A stretch of 64,000 nt of DNA from Streptomyces sp. NBC_00483 (GTDB taxonomy: Bacteria > Actinomycetota > Actinomycetes > Streptomycetales > Streptomycetaceae): contig NZ_CP107880.1 of assembly GCF_036013745.1 (NCBI RefSeq), positions 6,014,001 to 6,078,000 of the forward strand. Reading direction: 5' to 3'. A model generated the notes under the pieces. It saw only the letters and a list, made by a program, of their open reading frames with translations, was not told the DNA's origin and did no database searches. A program made the position numbers and the translations under genes. Of this stretch, positions 51,533 to 61,099 are shown piece after piece (positions within the stretch are counted from its first letter, which is position 1; every line of letters starts with the position of its first letter).

Positions 51533-53773
51533 ATGGGCCGAGCGGATGCGAGGAAGGCGCGCAAGCGCGCGGCGCGGCCGTCGGGCATACGCCGCTTCTT
51601 CACCTGGAAGAAGCTCCTGGGTACGTTCTTCGGACTCGTCCTGCTGTGCATGGGCGCGTTCATCGTGCTGTACCTGGTGATCGACGTACCCGAGGGCAAC
51701 CCCGACGCCCAGGTGCAGAGCAACGTCTACAAGTACAGCGACGGCGCCACGATGGCCCGCACCGGTGAGGTCAACCGCGAGATCGTGGACCTGGCCGAGG
51801 TGCCCGAGGGCGTCCAGCACACCTTCGTCGCCGCCGAGAACAAGACGTTCTACACGGACAAGGGCGTCGACATGAAGGGCACCGCCCGCGGCATGCTCAA
51901 CACCGTCATGGGCAAGGGCAAGCAGGGCGGCTCGACGATCACCCAGCAGTACGTGAAGAACTACTACCTGACGCAGGAACAGACCGTCTCCCGCAAGCTC
52001 AAGGAACTGGTCATCTCGCTGAAGGTGGACCAGAAGCAGTCCAAGGACGACATCCTCGCCGGGTACATCAACACCAGCTACTACGGCCGCGGCGCCTGGG
52101 GCATCCAGGCCGCCGCCCAGGCCTACTACGGCAAGGACGCCTCGAAGCTGAGCGTGGAGCAGGGCGCGTACCTCGCCGCGCTGCTCCAGGCCCCGAACCA
52201 GTACGACTGGGCGATCGCTTCCGACACCGGAAAGCAACTGGCCAAGGCGCGCTGGAACTACGTGCTCGACAACATGGTCGACATGCACTGGCTGAGCGCG
52301 AGCGAGCGGCAGGGCATGACGTTCGACAAGCCGATCCAGCCGAAGGCCGCCTCCGGACTCCAGGGCCAGGAGGGCTACCTCTACGAGGCCGCCAAGGACG
52401 AGGTGATGAAGGAACTGAACCTCACCGACGCGCAGTTCAACGCCGGCGGCTACACGATCACGCTCAACGTCGACCGCAAGAAGCAGAAGCAGCTCGAGAA
52501 GTCGGTCAAGGCGCAGCTCAACGACAAGCTCGACCGCAAGGACAAGAAGGCCGACGCGCGCGTGCAGGCCGGCGCCGTCTCCGTCGACCCGAAGACCGGC
52601 AAGGTCCTCGCGCTGTACGGCGGTGAAGGGCTCAGCGAGCACTACGTCAACAACGCGACCCGCACCGACTACCAGCCCGCCTCCACCTTCAAGCCGCTGA
52701 TCCTCGCGGCCGCCCTGGAGAACGAGGCGACGACGCAGTCCGGCCAGAACATCACCGCGGACACGATCTACGACGGCACCAGCAAGCGCCCGGTCGTCGA
52801 CAACGGCGAGAAGGTCGGCTTCGCCCCGCCGAACGAGGACAAGAAGAGCTACGGCCCGGTCACCGTCCAGACCGCCATGAACAAGTCCATCAACTCCGTC
52901 TTCGCCCAGCTCGGCGTCGACGTCGGCATGGACCAGGTGATGGCCACGGCGAAGAAGCTCGGCATGGACTCGGGCGACCTCAAGCCGTTCCCCGCGCAGA
53001 CCCTCGGCACCATGGGCGCGAGCCCGATGGAGATGGCCGGCGTCTACGCGACCCTCGACAACCACGGCAAGAAGGTCACCCCGCGGATCGTGAAGTCGGT
53101 GTCCAAGCAGGGCGAGCCGGTCCCGCTGGAAGACGCTGTCGGCGAGCAGGTCATCAGCCGCGGCGCCGCCGACTCGGTCACCTCGGTCCTCACCGGCGTG
53201 GTCGACGACGGCACGGCGAAGACCTCCGTGCGCGACAACCCGGTCCGCGAGGGCCAGCAGGTCGCCGGCAAGACCGGTACCTCCGACGACAACAAGTCGG
53301 CCTGGTTCACCGGGTACACGCCGGACCTGGTCACCTCGGTGGGCCTGTTCGGCGAGGGCGCGCTGAAGTCGTCCGAGGCCGGCGCGCACGTGTCCATGGA
53401 GGGCGCGGGCGGCCTGCCGCGTGTCGACGGCGGCAGCTTCCCCGCCCAGATCTGGGCGCAGTACACCTTCAACTCGTCCAGTGCGAACGGGAAGTTCGAC
53501 CTGGACACCGACATGGGCAAGGCCGTCCAGCCCACGACGACCGCCCCGGCCACCCCCACCGAGGAGCCCTCGACCGACCCGACGCCGAGCAAGTCGGAGA
53601 CGACCACCCCGACGCCGACCCAGACGACGCCGAGCGGGACGCCGACGAGCGAGACGCCGACGACGGATCCGACGGAGACGCTCCCGGTCCCGACCGACAC
53701 CCCGACCGAGAGCTGGCCGGAGGACCCGATCGAGCCGGAGAACGGCGGCGGGAACGGGAACGGCAGAGACTGA
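51533..53773 (+). CDS. Class A penicillin-binding protein (transglycosylase/transpeptidase)
   Basis: A 746-residue bifunctional cell-wall synthase. One N-terminal membrane helix (about 28-50) is preceded by a basic tail. The GT51 transglycosylase has AAENKTFYTDKGVD and KGKQGGSTITQQYVKN. The transpeptidase has S384-x-x-K387 in PASTFKP, SIN in MNKSINSVF and KTG in AGKTGTSDDN. The last 75 residues are a Thr/Pro-rich wall-spanning tail. It polymerises and crosslinks peptidoglycan outside the membrane. It appears monocistronic. Confidence 0.96.
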   Translation: MGRADARKARKRAARPSGIRRFFTWKKLLGTFFGLVLLCMGAFIVLYLVIDVPEGNPDAQVQSNVYKYSDGATMARTGEVNREIVDLAEVPEGVQHTFVAAENKTFYTDKGVDMKGTARGMLNTVMGKGKQGGSTITQQYVKNYYLTQEQTVSRKLKELVISLKVDQKQSKDDILAGYINTSYYGRGAWGIQAAAQAYYGKDASKLSVEQGAYLAALLQAPNQYDWAIASDTGKQLAKARWNYVLDNMVDMHWLSASERQGMTFDKPIQPKAASGLQGQEGYLYEAAKDEVMKELNLTDAQFNAGGYTITLNVDRKKQKQLEKSVKAQLNDKLDRKDKKADARVQAGAVSVDPKTGKVLALYGGEGLSEHYVNNATRTDYQPASTFKPLILAAALENEATTQSGQNITADTIYDGTSKRPVVDNGEKVGFAPPNEDKKSYGPVTVQTAMNKSINSVFAQLGVDVGMDQVMATAKKLGMDSGDLKPFPAQTLGTMGASPMEMAGVYATLDNHGKKVTPRIVKSVSKQGEPVPLEDAVGEQVISRGAADSVTSVLTGVVDDGTAKTSVRDNPVREGQQVAGKTGTSDDNKSAWFTGYTPDLVTSVGLFGEGALKSSEAGAHVSMEGAGGLPRVDGGSFPAQIWAQYTFNSSSANGKFDLDTDMGKAVQPTTTAPATPTEEPSTDPTPSKSETTTPTPTQTTPSGTPTSETPTTDPTETLPVPTDTPTESWPEDPIEPENGGGNGNGRD

Positions 53774-53777
53774 CCGG

Positions 53778-55058
53778 CTACTCGGGGGAGCCGAGCCAGG
53801 TGCGGGCCGCCGCAAGGAAGGCCCGCACCCCCAGCTCGATCGTGGGGTCCTGGAGCGGCGCGTACTGCGGCGAGTGGTTCACCGGGATCTCCGCGGGCAG
53901 GCCGCGCGAGGCGAGCGTGCCCGCGTCGTGCCCCGCGAAGGCGGCCGGGTCGGCCCCGCCGAAGTGCCAGAACACCGAGGGCACACCGAGCTCCTTGCCG
54001 AACAGGCCGAAGTCCTCGCTGCCGTTGATCGGCTGCGGAAGCACAAGGACGCCCTGCTCGCCGAGCGCCCCGCGCAGCCCATCGATCGTCGTGGCGGTGG
54101 CGTCGTCCGTGTTCTCGGTGACGGGGAAGGAGCCGAGCGAGGTGAACTCCGGCTCCTTGGGGGAGCCCGAGGCCTCCGCCTCCGCCCGGACGATCCTGCG
54201 CACCGCGGCGAGCACCCGCTCGCGCACCACCGGGTCGACCGAGCGGATGTTGAGCTTCAGCTCGGCCTCGTCCGCGATGATGTTCTCCTTCGTGCCGGCG
54301 TGGATCGAGCCCACCGTCACGACGGCCGTCTGCGAGGCCCCGACCTCCCGCGAGACCACGGTCTGAAGCCGCATCACGACGGCCGCCGCGAGGACCACCG
54401 GGTCGACGGTCGACTCGGGCGTCGACCCGTGCCCGCCCCGCCCGAAGAGGCGTACGCGGTAGCTGTCGGAGGCCGCCATCACGGCTCCGGGCCGGGTCAC
54501 CGCGACACCCGTCGGGAACGGCCCGACGTGCTGCCCGAGGCACACGTCCGGCTTCGGGAAGCGCTCCGCGAACCCGTCGCCCAGCATGTCCCGGGCCCCG
54601 CGGCCGACCTCCTCCGCGGGCTGGAACACGGCGACGACGGTGCCGCGCCACGTGTCCCGCTCCGCCGCGAGGAGCGCCGTCACGCCGAGCAGACACGTGA
54701 CGTGCATGTCGTGGCCGCAGGCGTGCATGACCGGTACGTCGTTGCCGTCGCGGTCGGTGCCGCGCGCCACGGACGCGTAGGGCAGGCCCGTCGCCTCCAG
54801 GACGGGCAGCCCGTCCATGTCGGCGCGCAGCAGCACGGTCGGGCCCTCACCGCTGCGGAGGACCCCGACGACGCCGGTGCCGCCGACGCCCTCGGTCACC
54901 TCCCAGCCGCCCTGTTCGCGCAGCCGGGCGGCGACGATCCCGGCGGTGCGGGTCTCCTGGAGGGAGAGTTCGGGGTGGGCGTGCAGGTCCCGGTAGAGCT
55001 CGCGCAGGGACGGCAGGAGGCTGTCGAGGGTGGTGGCCGTGGCGGGTGTGGCGGTCAT
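53778..55058 (-). CDS. M20 family amidohydrolase/carboxypeptidase
   Basis: A 426-residue metal-dependent hydrolase of the IAA-amino acid hydrolase/hippurate hydrolase group. It shows LYRDLHAHPELSLQETRTA, LLRADMDGLPV, the metal motif MHACGHDMHV, FQPAEEVGRGA and later NGSEDFGLFG. It would cleave N-acyl or N-carbamoyl amino acids or peptides. Its start overlaps the stop of the MFS gene (ATGA); the substrate is probably brought in by that transporter. Confidence 0.93.
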   Translation of the reverse strand: MTATPATATTLDSLLPSLRELYRDLHAHPELSLQETRTAGIVAARLREQGGWEVTEGVGGTGVVGVLRSGEGPTVLLRADMDGLPVLEATGLPYASVARGTDRDGNDVPVMHACGHDMHVTCLLGVTALLAAERDTWRGTVVAVFQPAEEVGRGARDMLGDGFAERFPKPDVCLGQHVGPFPTGVAVTRPGAVMAASDSYRVRLFGRGGHGSTPESTVDPVVLAAAVVMRLQTVVSREVGASQTAVVTVGSIHAGTKENIIADEAELKLNIRSVDPVVRERVLAAVRRIVRAEAEASGSPKEPEFTSLGSFPVTENTDDATATTIDGLRGALGEQGVLVLPQPINGSEDFGLFGKELGVPSVFWHFGGADPAAFAGHDAGTLASRGLPAEIPVNHSPQYAPLQDPTIELGVRAFLAAARTWLGSPE

Positions 55059-56326
55059 CGGGGCTCTCCTTGTACGGGTACGGGGGTGGGCTCGGACTCG
55101 TCGGGCAGCCGCAGCGCCCGGCGGAAGGTGAGCGTGGTCTGCGGGGTGACGCAGGCGAGGATCGCGGCGAGCACGGCGCCGACGACGAGGAAGCCGAACG
55201 CGGCGCCGAATCCGGCCGAGTCCGCGAGCAGCCCCATCGCGGTCGGCGCGACGACGCCACCGGCCTGCCCGCCGAATGTGATCAACCCGGCGGCCGCGCC
55301 GGTCAGTTCGGGCGGCAGGCTGCGCAGCGGCACCGCGAAGATCGGCATGTAGCCCAGCGAGGCGGACGCGATCGCCACCGTCATCCAGCCGATGAACGCG
55401 ACGGTGCCGGAAGACGTCGCCATGAGGATCAGGGCGACCGAGGAGACCGCCATGGCGGGCACCACGATCTTGCGCTGATTGCCTTCGAAGCGGTCCGCGA
55501 GCCGGCCGCCGACGATCACGGCGACGGTCGCGGCGCCCGCGGGCAGGATCGACAGGGCGCCCGCCGAGGTGAGCGCGAGCCCGCGCTCCTGGTTGAGGTA
55601 CGAGGGCACCCAGGTGTTGAGGCCCCACACGATGATGTCGTAGCCGAAGAACATCCCGGCGAACGCCCACATGGTTCCCGAGCGAATCACGGTGCGGGCG
55701 GAGCCGGTAGGCCGTGCGTCGGCCTCCGTCCGCTCCCGCTCGGGCAGCCACAGGCTGACGGCCGCGTACACGAAGACGCCGACGCCGGCGACGGTGAAGA
55801 ACGCCGAGCGCCAGCCGAAGTGGGCGATGAGCGGCGCCGCGATCAGCGGGGCGACGACCGCGGCGACGGCGTTCGACGACTGCACGATGCCGTTGGCGCT
55901 CATCCGCTGGCCGGGCGTCGTCCGCTCGCTCACCGCCTTCATCGAGGCGCCGGGGAAGACACCTTCGGCGATACCGAACAGGAAGCGCACCACCAGAAGG
56001 ATCGCGAACGAGCCTGCGAGTCCGGTGAGCGCCGTGAACGCGGACCAGATGAGCAGCGCCCAGCAGGTGACGCGCTTGGCGCCGAACCGGTCGGCGAGCA
56101 TGCCGCCCGGGATCTGGCAGACGGCGTACGCCACGAAGAACACGGAGACCGCGAGGCCCTGCTGGGTACGGTTGAGGTCGAATTCGTGGCCGATCGAGGG
56201 CAGCGCGAGATTGATGACCAGACGGTCGATGTAGTCGATCAGCCAGGCGGCGAAGAGCAGCGTGACCGTGATCTTGGCGCCCTTGTCGAGACGCTCACGT
56301 GCGGGGCCTTGCGAGGGTGGGACCAC
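55055..56326 (-). CDS. MFS transporter, anion:cation symporter (ACS) type
   Basis: A 423-residue 12-helix transporter. DYIDRLVINLALPSIG in TM1 and GMLADRFGAKRVTCWALLIWSAFTALTG with FGIAEGVFPGASMKAVSERTTPGQR are typical of the ACS family for organic anions such as hexuronates, tartrate or phthalate. The GTG at 56326 has GAAGGAG 5 bases upstream. It leads the M20 hydrolase gene and is divergent from a double-Lrp regulator. Confidence 0.92.
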   Translation of the reverse strand: MVPPSQGPARERLDKGAKITVTLLFAAWLIDYIDRLVINLALPSIGHEFDLNRTQQGLAVSVFFVAYAVCQIPGGMLADRFGAKRVTCWALLIWSAFTALTGLAGSFAILLVVRFLFGIAEGVFPGASMKAVSERTTPGQRMSANGIVQSSNAVAAVVAPLIAAPLIAHFGWRSAFFTVAGVGVFVYAAVSLWLPERERTEADARPTGSARTVIRSGTMWAFAGMFFGYDIIVWGLNTWVPSYLNQERGLALTSAGALSILPAGAATVAVIVGGRLADRFEGNQRKIVVPAMAVSSVALILMATSSGTVAFIGWMTVAIASASLGYMPIFAVPLRSLPPELTGAAAGLITFGGQAGGVVAPTAMGLLADSAGFGAAFGFLVVGAVLAAILACVTPQTTLTFRRALRLPDESEPTPVPVQGEPR

Positions 56327-56415
56327 AGGCACTCCTTCTAGAGTGGGCGTGCTGGTGTGGGGGACGGCTCGGAAGTGGGGACAGAATCCGGCCGCCGTGC
56401 GGGAAGGGGCCTCAA

Positions 56416-57453
56416 ATGCTGGAAAACGGCAACGCGCACGGTCTCGTGCCGGAATCCGCCGCCTTCGAGGAGGCCGATCTCGCCCTGATCGACGCCCTGC
56501 AGACCGATCCGCGCGCCCCGTGGAGCCGGGTGGGACCGGCCGTCGGCATCGACGCGACGACCGCGGCCCGCCGCTGGGCGCGCCTGGAGCGGGCGGGCCT
56601 GGCGTGGGTGACGGCGTACGCGGGGCCGACGACGGCCACCGTCGCCTACGTGGAAGTGACGTGCACACCGGGCGAGTTGGAGGAGCTGAGCGCCCGCCTC
56701 GTCCGGCTTCCGTGGGTGTTCAGCGCGGAGCACGTGGTCGGCGACTACGACCTGCTGCTCTCCGTCGCGGCGCCCGACCTGCCCGCGCTCGGGCGCCGGG
56801 TCAGCGACGACCTGGGCCGCCTGCCGGGTGTGCGTGGCACGCGGACCCGGCTGAGCATGCGGCTCTACCAGGAGGGCAGCGGCTGGAAGGTGCGCGCCCT
56901 CGACCCGGCGGGGCGGGCGCGGCTCACCACGGCGGGACCCGGGCCGGGCGCGCCGTCCCGCCCGTTCCGGCCCCGCGACGAGGTCGACCTGGCGCTCCTT
57001 CGCGAGCTGGGCGCGAACGGGCGTGCAGGGTATGCCGAGTTGGCGTCGGCCGTCGGCGTCGGCGAGTCGACCGTGAGACGCAGGCTCGCGCGCGAACTGC
57101 GCGACCGGGAGATCCTGCTGCGCTGCGATCTGGCCCAGCAGCTGGCGGGCTGGCCGGCCCTCGCCACGTATCGGGCGACCGTCCCGCACGGCACGCTCGA
57201 CCGCACGGGTTCGGCGCTCGCCCGCCTCCCGCAGATGCGCCTGTGCACGTCGGTCACGGGGTCCTGCAACCTGCTCTTCCAGGTCTGGCTCCGCGACCTC
57301 GACGGCATGGCCACCCTGGAGGCCGCCCTGGACGACCGGTTCCCCGCCCTGCGCGTCGAGGACCGCACGGTGACGCTGCGCACGGTGAAGCGGATGGGGC
57401 GGGTGCTCGACGACCGGGGGCGGGCCACGGGGTATGTGCCGGTGGGGTTCTGA
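56416..57453 (+). CDS. Lrp/AsnC regulator with two fused Lrp units
   Basis: A 345-residue protein, about twice the usual Lrp length. Unit one (about 18-165) has a helix-turn-helix WSRVGPAVGIDATTAARRWARLERAGL and an RAM domain; unit two (about 190-335) has YAELASAVGVGESTVRRRLARELRDREI and a second RAM domain (LCTSVTGSCNLLFQVWLRDL). One chain thus acts like a dimer. It is divergent from the MFS-M20 operon by 89 bases and probably controls it in response to an amino acid. Confidence 0.93.
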   Translation: MLENGNAHGLVPESAAFEEADLALIDALQTDPRAPWSRVGPAVGIDATTAARRWARLERAGLAWVTAYAGPTTATVAYVEVTCTPGELEELSARLVRLPWVFSAEHVVGDYDLLLSVAAPDLPALGRRVSDDLGRLPGVRGTRTRLSMRLYQEGSGWKVRALDPAGRARLTTAGPGPGAPSRPFRPRDEVDLALLRELGANGRAGYAELASAVGVGESTVRRRLARELRDREILLRCDLAQQLAGWPALATYRATVPHGTLDRTGSALARLPQMRLCTSVTGSCNLLFQVWLRDLDGMATLEAALDDRFPALRVEDRTVTLRTVKRMGRVLDDRGRATGYVPVGF

Positions 57454-57457
57454 TTGT

Positions 57458-57919
57458 TCAGGCGTTCTGCTGGGGGTGCGCCGCGCGCCACGCCGCCATC
57501 GACGCGTCCCACCCGTCCCCGGACAGCGCCGTCAGCGACGCAGGGAAGAGGCCGTCCTCCTCCTTGGCGATGTGCCGGTGCAGCTCGTCCGTCTCGTCCT
57601 TGAGGCGCTGTACGTCGGCGGGGTCCGTGAGGTCGAGGGTGGGCAGCAGCGCGCCGAGCTCGCGGTGCTCGGCGACCAGGGCGTCGATGTAGTCGGCGTA
57701 CTCCGGGTCGTCACGCATCACCGCGAACAGGCCGTCCTCCTCGCCCTTCCAATGCGAGGCGAGCTCCTGCGCCATCGTGTCGACGAGCGTCCGCGCGGCC
57801 GCCACGTCGCCGCGCTCCAGCGCCCGCAGCGCGTCACCGGCGGCGTCGGTGACGCGCTCGTGCTCGGCGATGAACTCCTTGATCAGCGGGATCTCACGGC
57901 ATCCGCAGTAGTGGCACAT
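57458..57919 (-). CDS. Hemerythrin-like domain protein
   Basis: A 153-residue four-helix protein. It has a CHYCGCRE start and hemerythrin-type histidines and acids in order: FIAEHERV, LASHWKGEEDGLFAV, LVAEHRELG and LHRHIAKEEDGLFPA. These form a diiron site for O2, NO or peroxide sensing. The start could be the GTG 6 bases upstream (57925). It shares the strand with the phosphatase gene next to it and lies 10 bases from its stop. Confidence 0.9.
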   Translation of the reverse strand: MCHYCGCREIPLIKEFIAEHERVTDAAGDALRALERGDVAAARTLVDTMAQELASHWKGEEDGLFAVMRDDPEYADYIDALVAEHRELGALLPTLDLTDPADVQRLKDETDELHRHIAKEEDGLFPASLTALSGDGWDASMAAWRAAHPQQNA

Positions 57920-57929
57920 GGCCACATAT

Positions 57930-59930
57930 TTACGGCACCGGAAGCTCGAACCAGACGACCTTGCCGGTGGACAGGCGCGTCGCGCCCCACCGCCGGGCGA
58001 GCCGGTTCACCAGGTAGAGCCCGCGGCCGCCCTCGTCCGTCGCCCGCGCCTGCCGAAGCCGCGGCAACTGCGGTACGTCGTCGCCCACTTCGCAGCGCAG
58101 CACGTCGGTCCGCAGCAGGCGCAGGGTCACCGGACGCGTGGCGTACCGCACCGCGTTCGTCACGACCTCGCTCACCAGGAGTTCGACCGAGTCCGTGAGG
58201 TCCTCGAGGCCCCAGCGGTCCAGGGCGCTGCGCGCCAGCCTGCGGGCCCGGCCCGGCGCAGCGTCCTCCGGCTCCAGCGTCCAGTACGCGACGTCGCTCG
58301 GCGCGATCCCGTCGAAGCGGGCGGCGAGCAGCGCGATGTCGTCGTCCCGGTCGCCCGGGCCGAGCATGTCGAGGACCTCGTCGCACAGTGCCTCAAGGGG
58401 CGGCGGATGGTCGGGGCCGGTCAACTGCGCGGTCGCGGCGAGCCGTTCGCGCAGCTGCTCTATCCCGGTCCACACGTCCCGCAGCCGGGACTCGACGAGC
58501 CCGTCCGTGTAGAGGAGCAGCGTCGCGCCCGCCGGGGCGTCCAGCTCGACCGCCTCGAAGTCGACCCCGCCGACGCCGATCGGTGCGCCCGGCGGCACCC
58601 GCAGCACCTCGGAGCGCCCGCCGAGGTGCAGCAGGACGGGCGGCGGATGCCCGGCGTTGGCGATGGTGATGCGGTGCGCGACCGGGTCGTACACGGCGTA
58701 CATGCAGGTCGCCATGCGGTCCGTGCCGAGCCGCTGGGCCTGTTCGTCGAGGTGGTGCAGGACCTCCTGCGGGGGCAGGTCGAGTCCGGCGAGGGTCTGC
58801 GCGGTGGTGCGCAGCTGGCCCATGATGGCGGCCGACGTCATCGAGTGGCCCATGACGTCGCCGACGACCAGGGCAACTCGGCTGCCGGGCAAGGGGATCG
58901 CGTCGTACCAGTCGCCGCCGACCCGCGCCGTCTCCGCCGCCGGCAGATAGCGCGATGCCAGCCGCACGCCCGTCGGGTTCGGCAGCGTCTCCGGCAGCAT
59001 CGTGCGCTGCAACTCGTCCGCGATGTACGCCTCGCGGCCGTACAGCACCGCCTTGTCGATGCCGAGCGCGCTGTGCGTCGCCAACTGCCCCGCCACCAGC
59101 AGGTCGTCGGCGTCGAACGCGTGCCGGTCGGGGCGGCGCAGGAACACCGCGGCCCCGATCACCCGGCGGCGACCGCGCAGCGGTGCGAGGATCGCGCGCT
59201 GGCCGCCCGGCAACGCCCGGTCCGAGCCGAGGAGTTCGGGCAGTGCGGCGAGCGCGGCGGGCGAGTCGGCGAACACCGGGCGTACGCCGCGCAGCACCTC
59301 GGCGAGCGCGCCACCGACGCGGACCTCGCACAACTCGGCACTGCCCGCCGTCAGTTCGATCTGCGGGGTGATCGGGACCGTGATTCCCGCGCCCTCGGAG
59401 TCCGAGTCGGCGGTGGTGTCGTTGGAGTCCGGGATCCGGTCGGTGCGGCGCAGGCGCAGCACCATGGGCCCGGTCGGCCGCTCGTCGCCCACCGGCAGCG
59501 GCTCGCGCAGATACACCAGGATCGCGTCGGAGAACGTGGGCACCGTCGCCCGGCACAGGCCCATCACGATCTCGTCGAGGTCCAGGCCGCGGGCGATCCG
59601 CCGGGTCGCGGCGCCGACGAAGCGCAGCCGGTCGCCGTCGCGCCGCATCGCCGTCGGCTGTCCGCTGGGGCGCGGCTGCCCGGTGCGGCGGTCGGCACCC
59701 TCCGGAGGCCCGGGCCGCACGGGCTCGGGGGAGGGCGCCACGGGCTGCGCGTGCTCGGCGTCCGGGGTGGAACCGGAAGCTCGCCGTGGCTGCTCCGGCA
59801 GGCCTCCGGAGCCCGGGGCGGAGGCCTCGCCGGAGGTCTCTGGGGTGTGCCGAAGGGCCCCGCGGGGGTCGGCGGGGCGGGCCGCCGTTCCGTGGTGGCG
59901 GCCTTCGTGGGAGGTGGGATACTCCGTCAC
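57930..59930 (-). CDS. PP2C-type (SpoIIE) phosphatase with GAF and anti-sigma kinase-like ATPase domains
   Basis: A 666-residue signalling protein. After a disordered Pro-rich N-terminus (1-100) comes a GAF domain (about 105-310), then a SpoIIE phosphatase (about 325-530) with GGDWYDAIPLPGSRVALVVGDVMGHS and LLYTDGLVE, and a C-terminal HATPase (about 545-666) with VSEVVTNAVRYA and DEGGRGLYLVNRLA, like RsbW. It would dephosphorylate an anti-anti-sigma factor and sense a small ligand. GTG start; several downstream starts are possible. The hemerythrin-like gene follows. Confidence 0.93.
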   Translation of the reverse strand: MTEYPTSHEGRHHGTAARPADPRGALRHTPETSGEASAPGSGGLPEQPRRASGSTPDAEHAQPVAPSPEPVRPGPPEGADRRTGQPRPSGQPTAMRRDGDRLRFVGAATRRIARGLDLDEIVMGLCRATVPTFSDAILVYLREPLPVGDERPTGPMVLRLRRTDRIPDSNDTTADSDSEGAGITVPITPQIELTAGSAELCEVRVGGALAEVLRGVRPVFADSPAALAALPELLGSDRALPGGQRAILAPLRGRRRVIGAAVFLRRPDRHAFDADDLLVAGQLATHSALGIDKAVLYGREAYIADELQRTMLPETLPNPTGVRLASRYLPAAETARVGGDWYDAIPLPGSRVALVVGDVMGHSMTSAAIMGQLRTTAQTLAGLDLPPQEVLHHLDEQAQRLGTDRMATCMYAVYDPVAHRITIANAGHPPPVLLHLGGRSEVLRVPPGAPIGVGGVDFEAVELDAPAGATLLLYTDGLVESRLRDVWTGIEQLRERLAATAQLTGPDHPPPLEALCDEVLDMLGPGDRDDDIALLAARFDGIAPSDVAYWTLEPEDAAPGRARRLARSALDRWGLEDLTDSVELLVSEVVTNAVRYATRPVTLRLLRTDVLRCEVGDDVPQLPRLRQARATDEGGRGLYLVNRLARRWGATRLSTGKVVWFELPVP

Positions 59931-60348
59931 GCGTGTCGATTCCGTCCGTCCGGGGCTGCGCGCCGCGTCACTGGCCAGTGCGCCGGCAGTTGGGGAACAG
60001 CTGGGGCCAGGGCCTGTCGGGGGTGGCGCCGCTGCCGGTGACCTGCGGCGTGTCCCGTAGGGGACCGGATACCCGGAACCCGCGCTCCGGGAACGGAATC
60101 CCTGCGGCCGGGCACGCCGGGGACCTGCGGACAGCTCTGCTCGCGGTCCCGGCAGCCGTCGTGTCCCGGCCCGCCCACTGCGTCGTCTCGCCCACGTTCA
60201 CGGTCCAGCCGCCCCTCGATGACCTCGTTGACATCGTGTCAGACCAGTTGTGCGTGCCAAGAGTTGTCCCTGGAATCCGCACATCCGGACCGGTGCTCTC
60301 TTGCGGAGGACGATCCTACGTTTACCCCATGGGGGCGCATCAAGGGTC
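59931..60348. other. 418-base gap between phosphatase and DUF402 genes
   Basis: It should carry the phosphatase promoter. Several small open frames exist on both strands, but none shows a ribosome site plus normal codon bias and I call none. On the minus strand GGGGTAAAC (around 60330-60338) resembles the -10 of stress-sigma promoters, weakly. Confidence 0.4.
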
Positions 60349-61026
60349 TCATGAGGACACGTGCGCGGGCGTACGGTCCCAGTCGGCCGGCAGGGCGGGA
60401 ACCGGCCACGCCGGGTCCGGGCGCCAGTGCTGCCAGCCGTCCGGGAACGGCCGCCGCCAGTTCTCGATCGCCTCGACCGCCAGGCGCCCCGCGGACCGCA
60501 CCTCGGACGCCTGTGCGGGGCTCATCAGGCCCACGGCCTGCGCCTGCGCGAACTCGTCCTCGTCGTGCCAGCGCCAGCTGCCGTCCGGGTACACCGACAG
60601 GTCGAGGAAGTGGTCCTCCGAGTCGACGCCCCCGGCCCAACGGGCGCGCGGCGCCTCCAGGTTCACGTACCAATTGCGGAACCTCCAGCCCGGCTCCCAG
60701 AACAGCCACACCGACCAGGGGTCGCCGGGCCGCGCCAGCTTCAGCACGCCCGTGCCGGACCAGCGGTCGCGCTGAAGGGTGCGGGGCTTGGTGTAGCGGG
60801 TGGCGAGCGGCTCGCGGTGAACGGGCGTGCCGTCGGCGATCACCGGCTTCACGCACTCGGTGCCGGGCGCCATCCACACGGCGAGCAGCTCGTCGGTGTC
60901 CTGGACGACCGTGACCGGACGGCAGATGTGGAAGCCGTCGCCCCCGTTGGCGCGGTAGCGCCACAGGATCGGCTCACCGGGCGCCCAGCGCCCTCCACTC
61001 TCGGTCATCCGGTAGTCGTCTGTCAT
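60349..61026 (-). CDS. DUF402 protein (FomD-like nucleotide hydrolase fold)
   Basis: A 225-residue protein. WSVWLFWEPGWRFRNWYVNLEAP and DSEDHFLDLSVYPDGSWRWHDEDEFAQAQ match the DUF402 domain, whose acidic cluster (D, D, E around the last motif) binds divalent metal in FomD-type nucleotide hydrolases. The substrate here is unknown. A second ATG lies at 61008 and would shorten it by six residues. Confidence 0.9.
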   Translation of the reverse strand: MTDDYRMTESGGRWAPGEPILWRYRANGGDGFHICRPVTVVQDTDELLAVWMAPGTECVKPVIADGTPVHREPLATRYTKPRTLQRDRWSGTGVLKLARPGDPWSVWLFWEPGWRFRNWYVNLEAPRARWAGGVDSEDHFLDLSVYPDGSWRWHDEDEFAQAQAVGLMSPAQASEVRSAGRLAVEAIENWRRPFPDGWQHWRPDPAWPVPALPADWDRTPAHVSS

Positions 61027-61099
61027 GCACAGATATTAGGTGCCAACGGCATACGACGCTGCGGTGCGTATCACGAATACGCCAACCGACCACGGGCTG

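Noticed and set aside
59968..60282. Small minus-strand open frame upstream of the phosphatase
   Set aside because: No ribosome site, no domain and an Arg/Pro-rich composition; it is probably untranslated leader.
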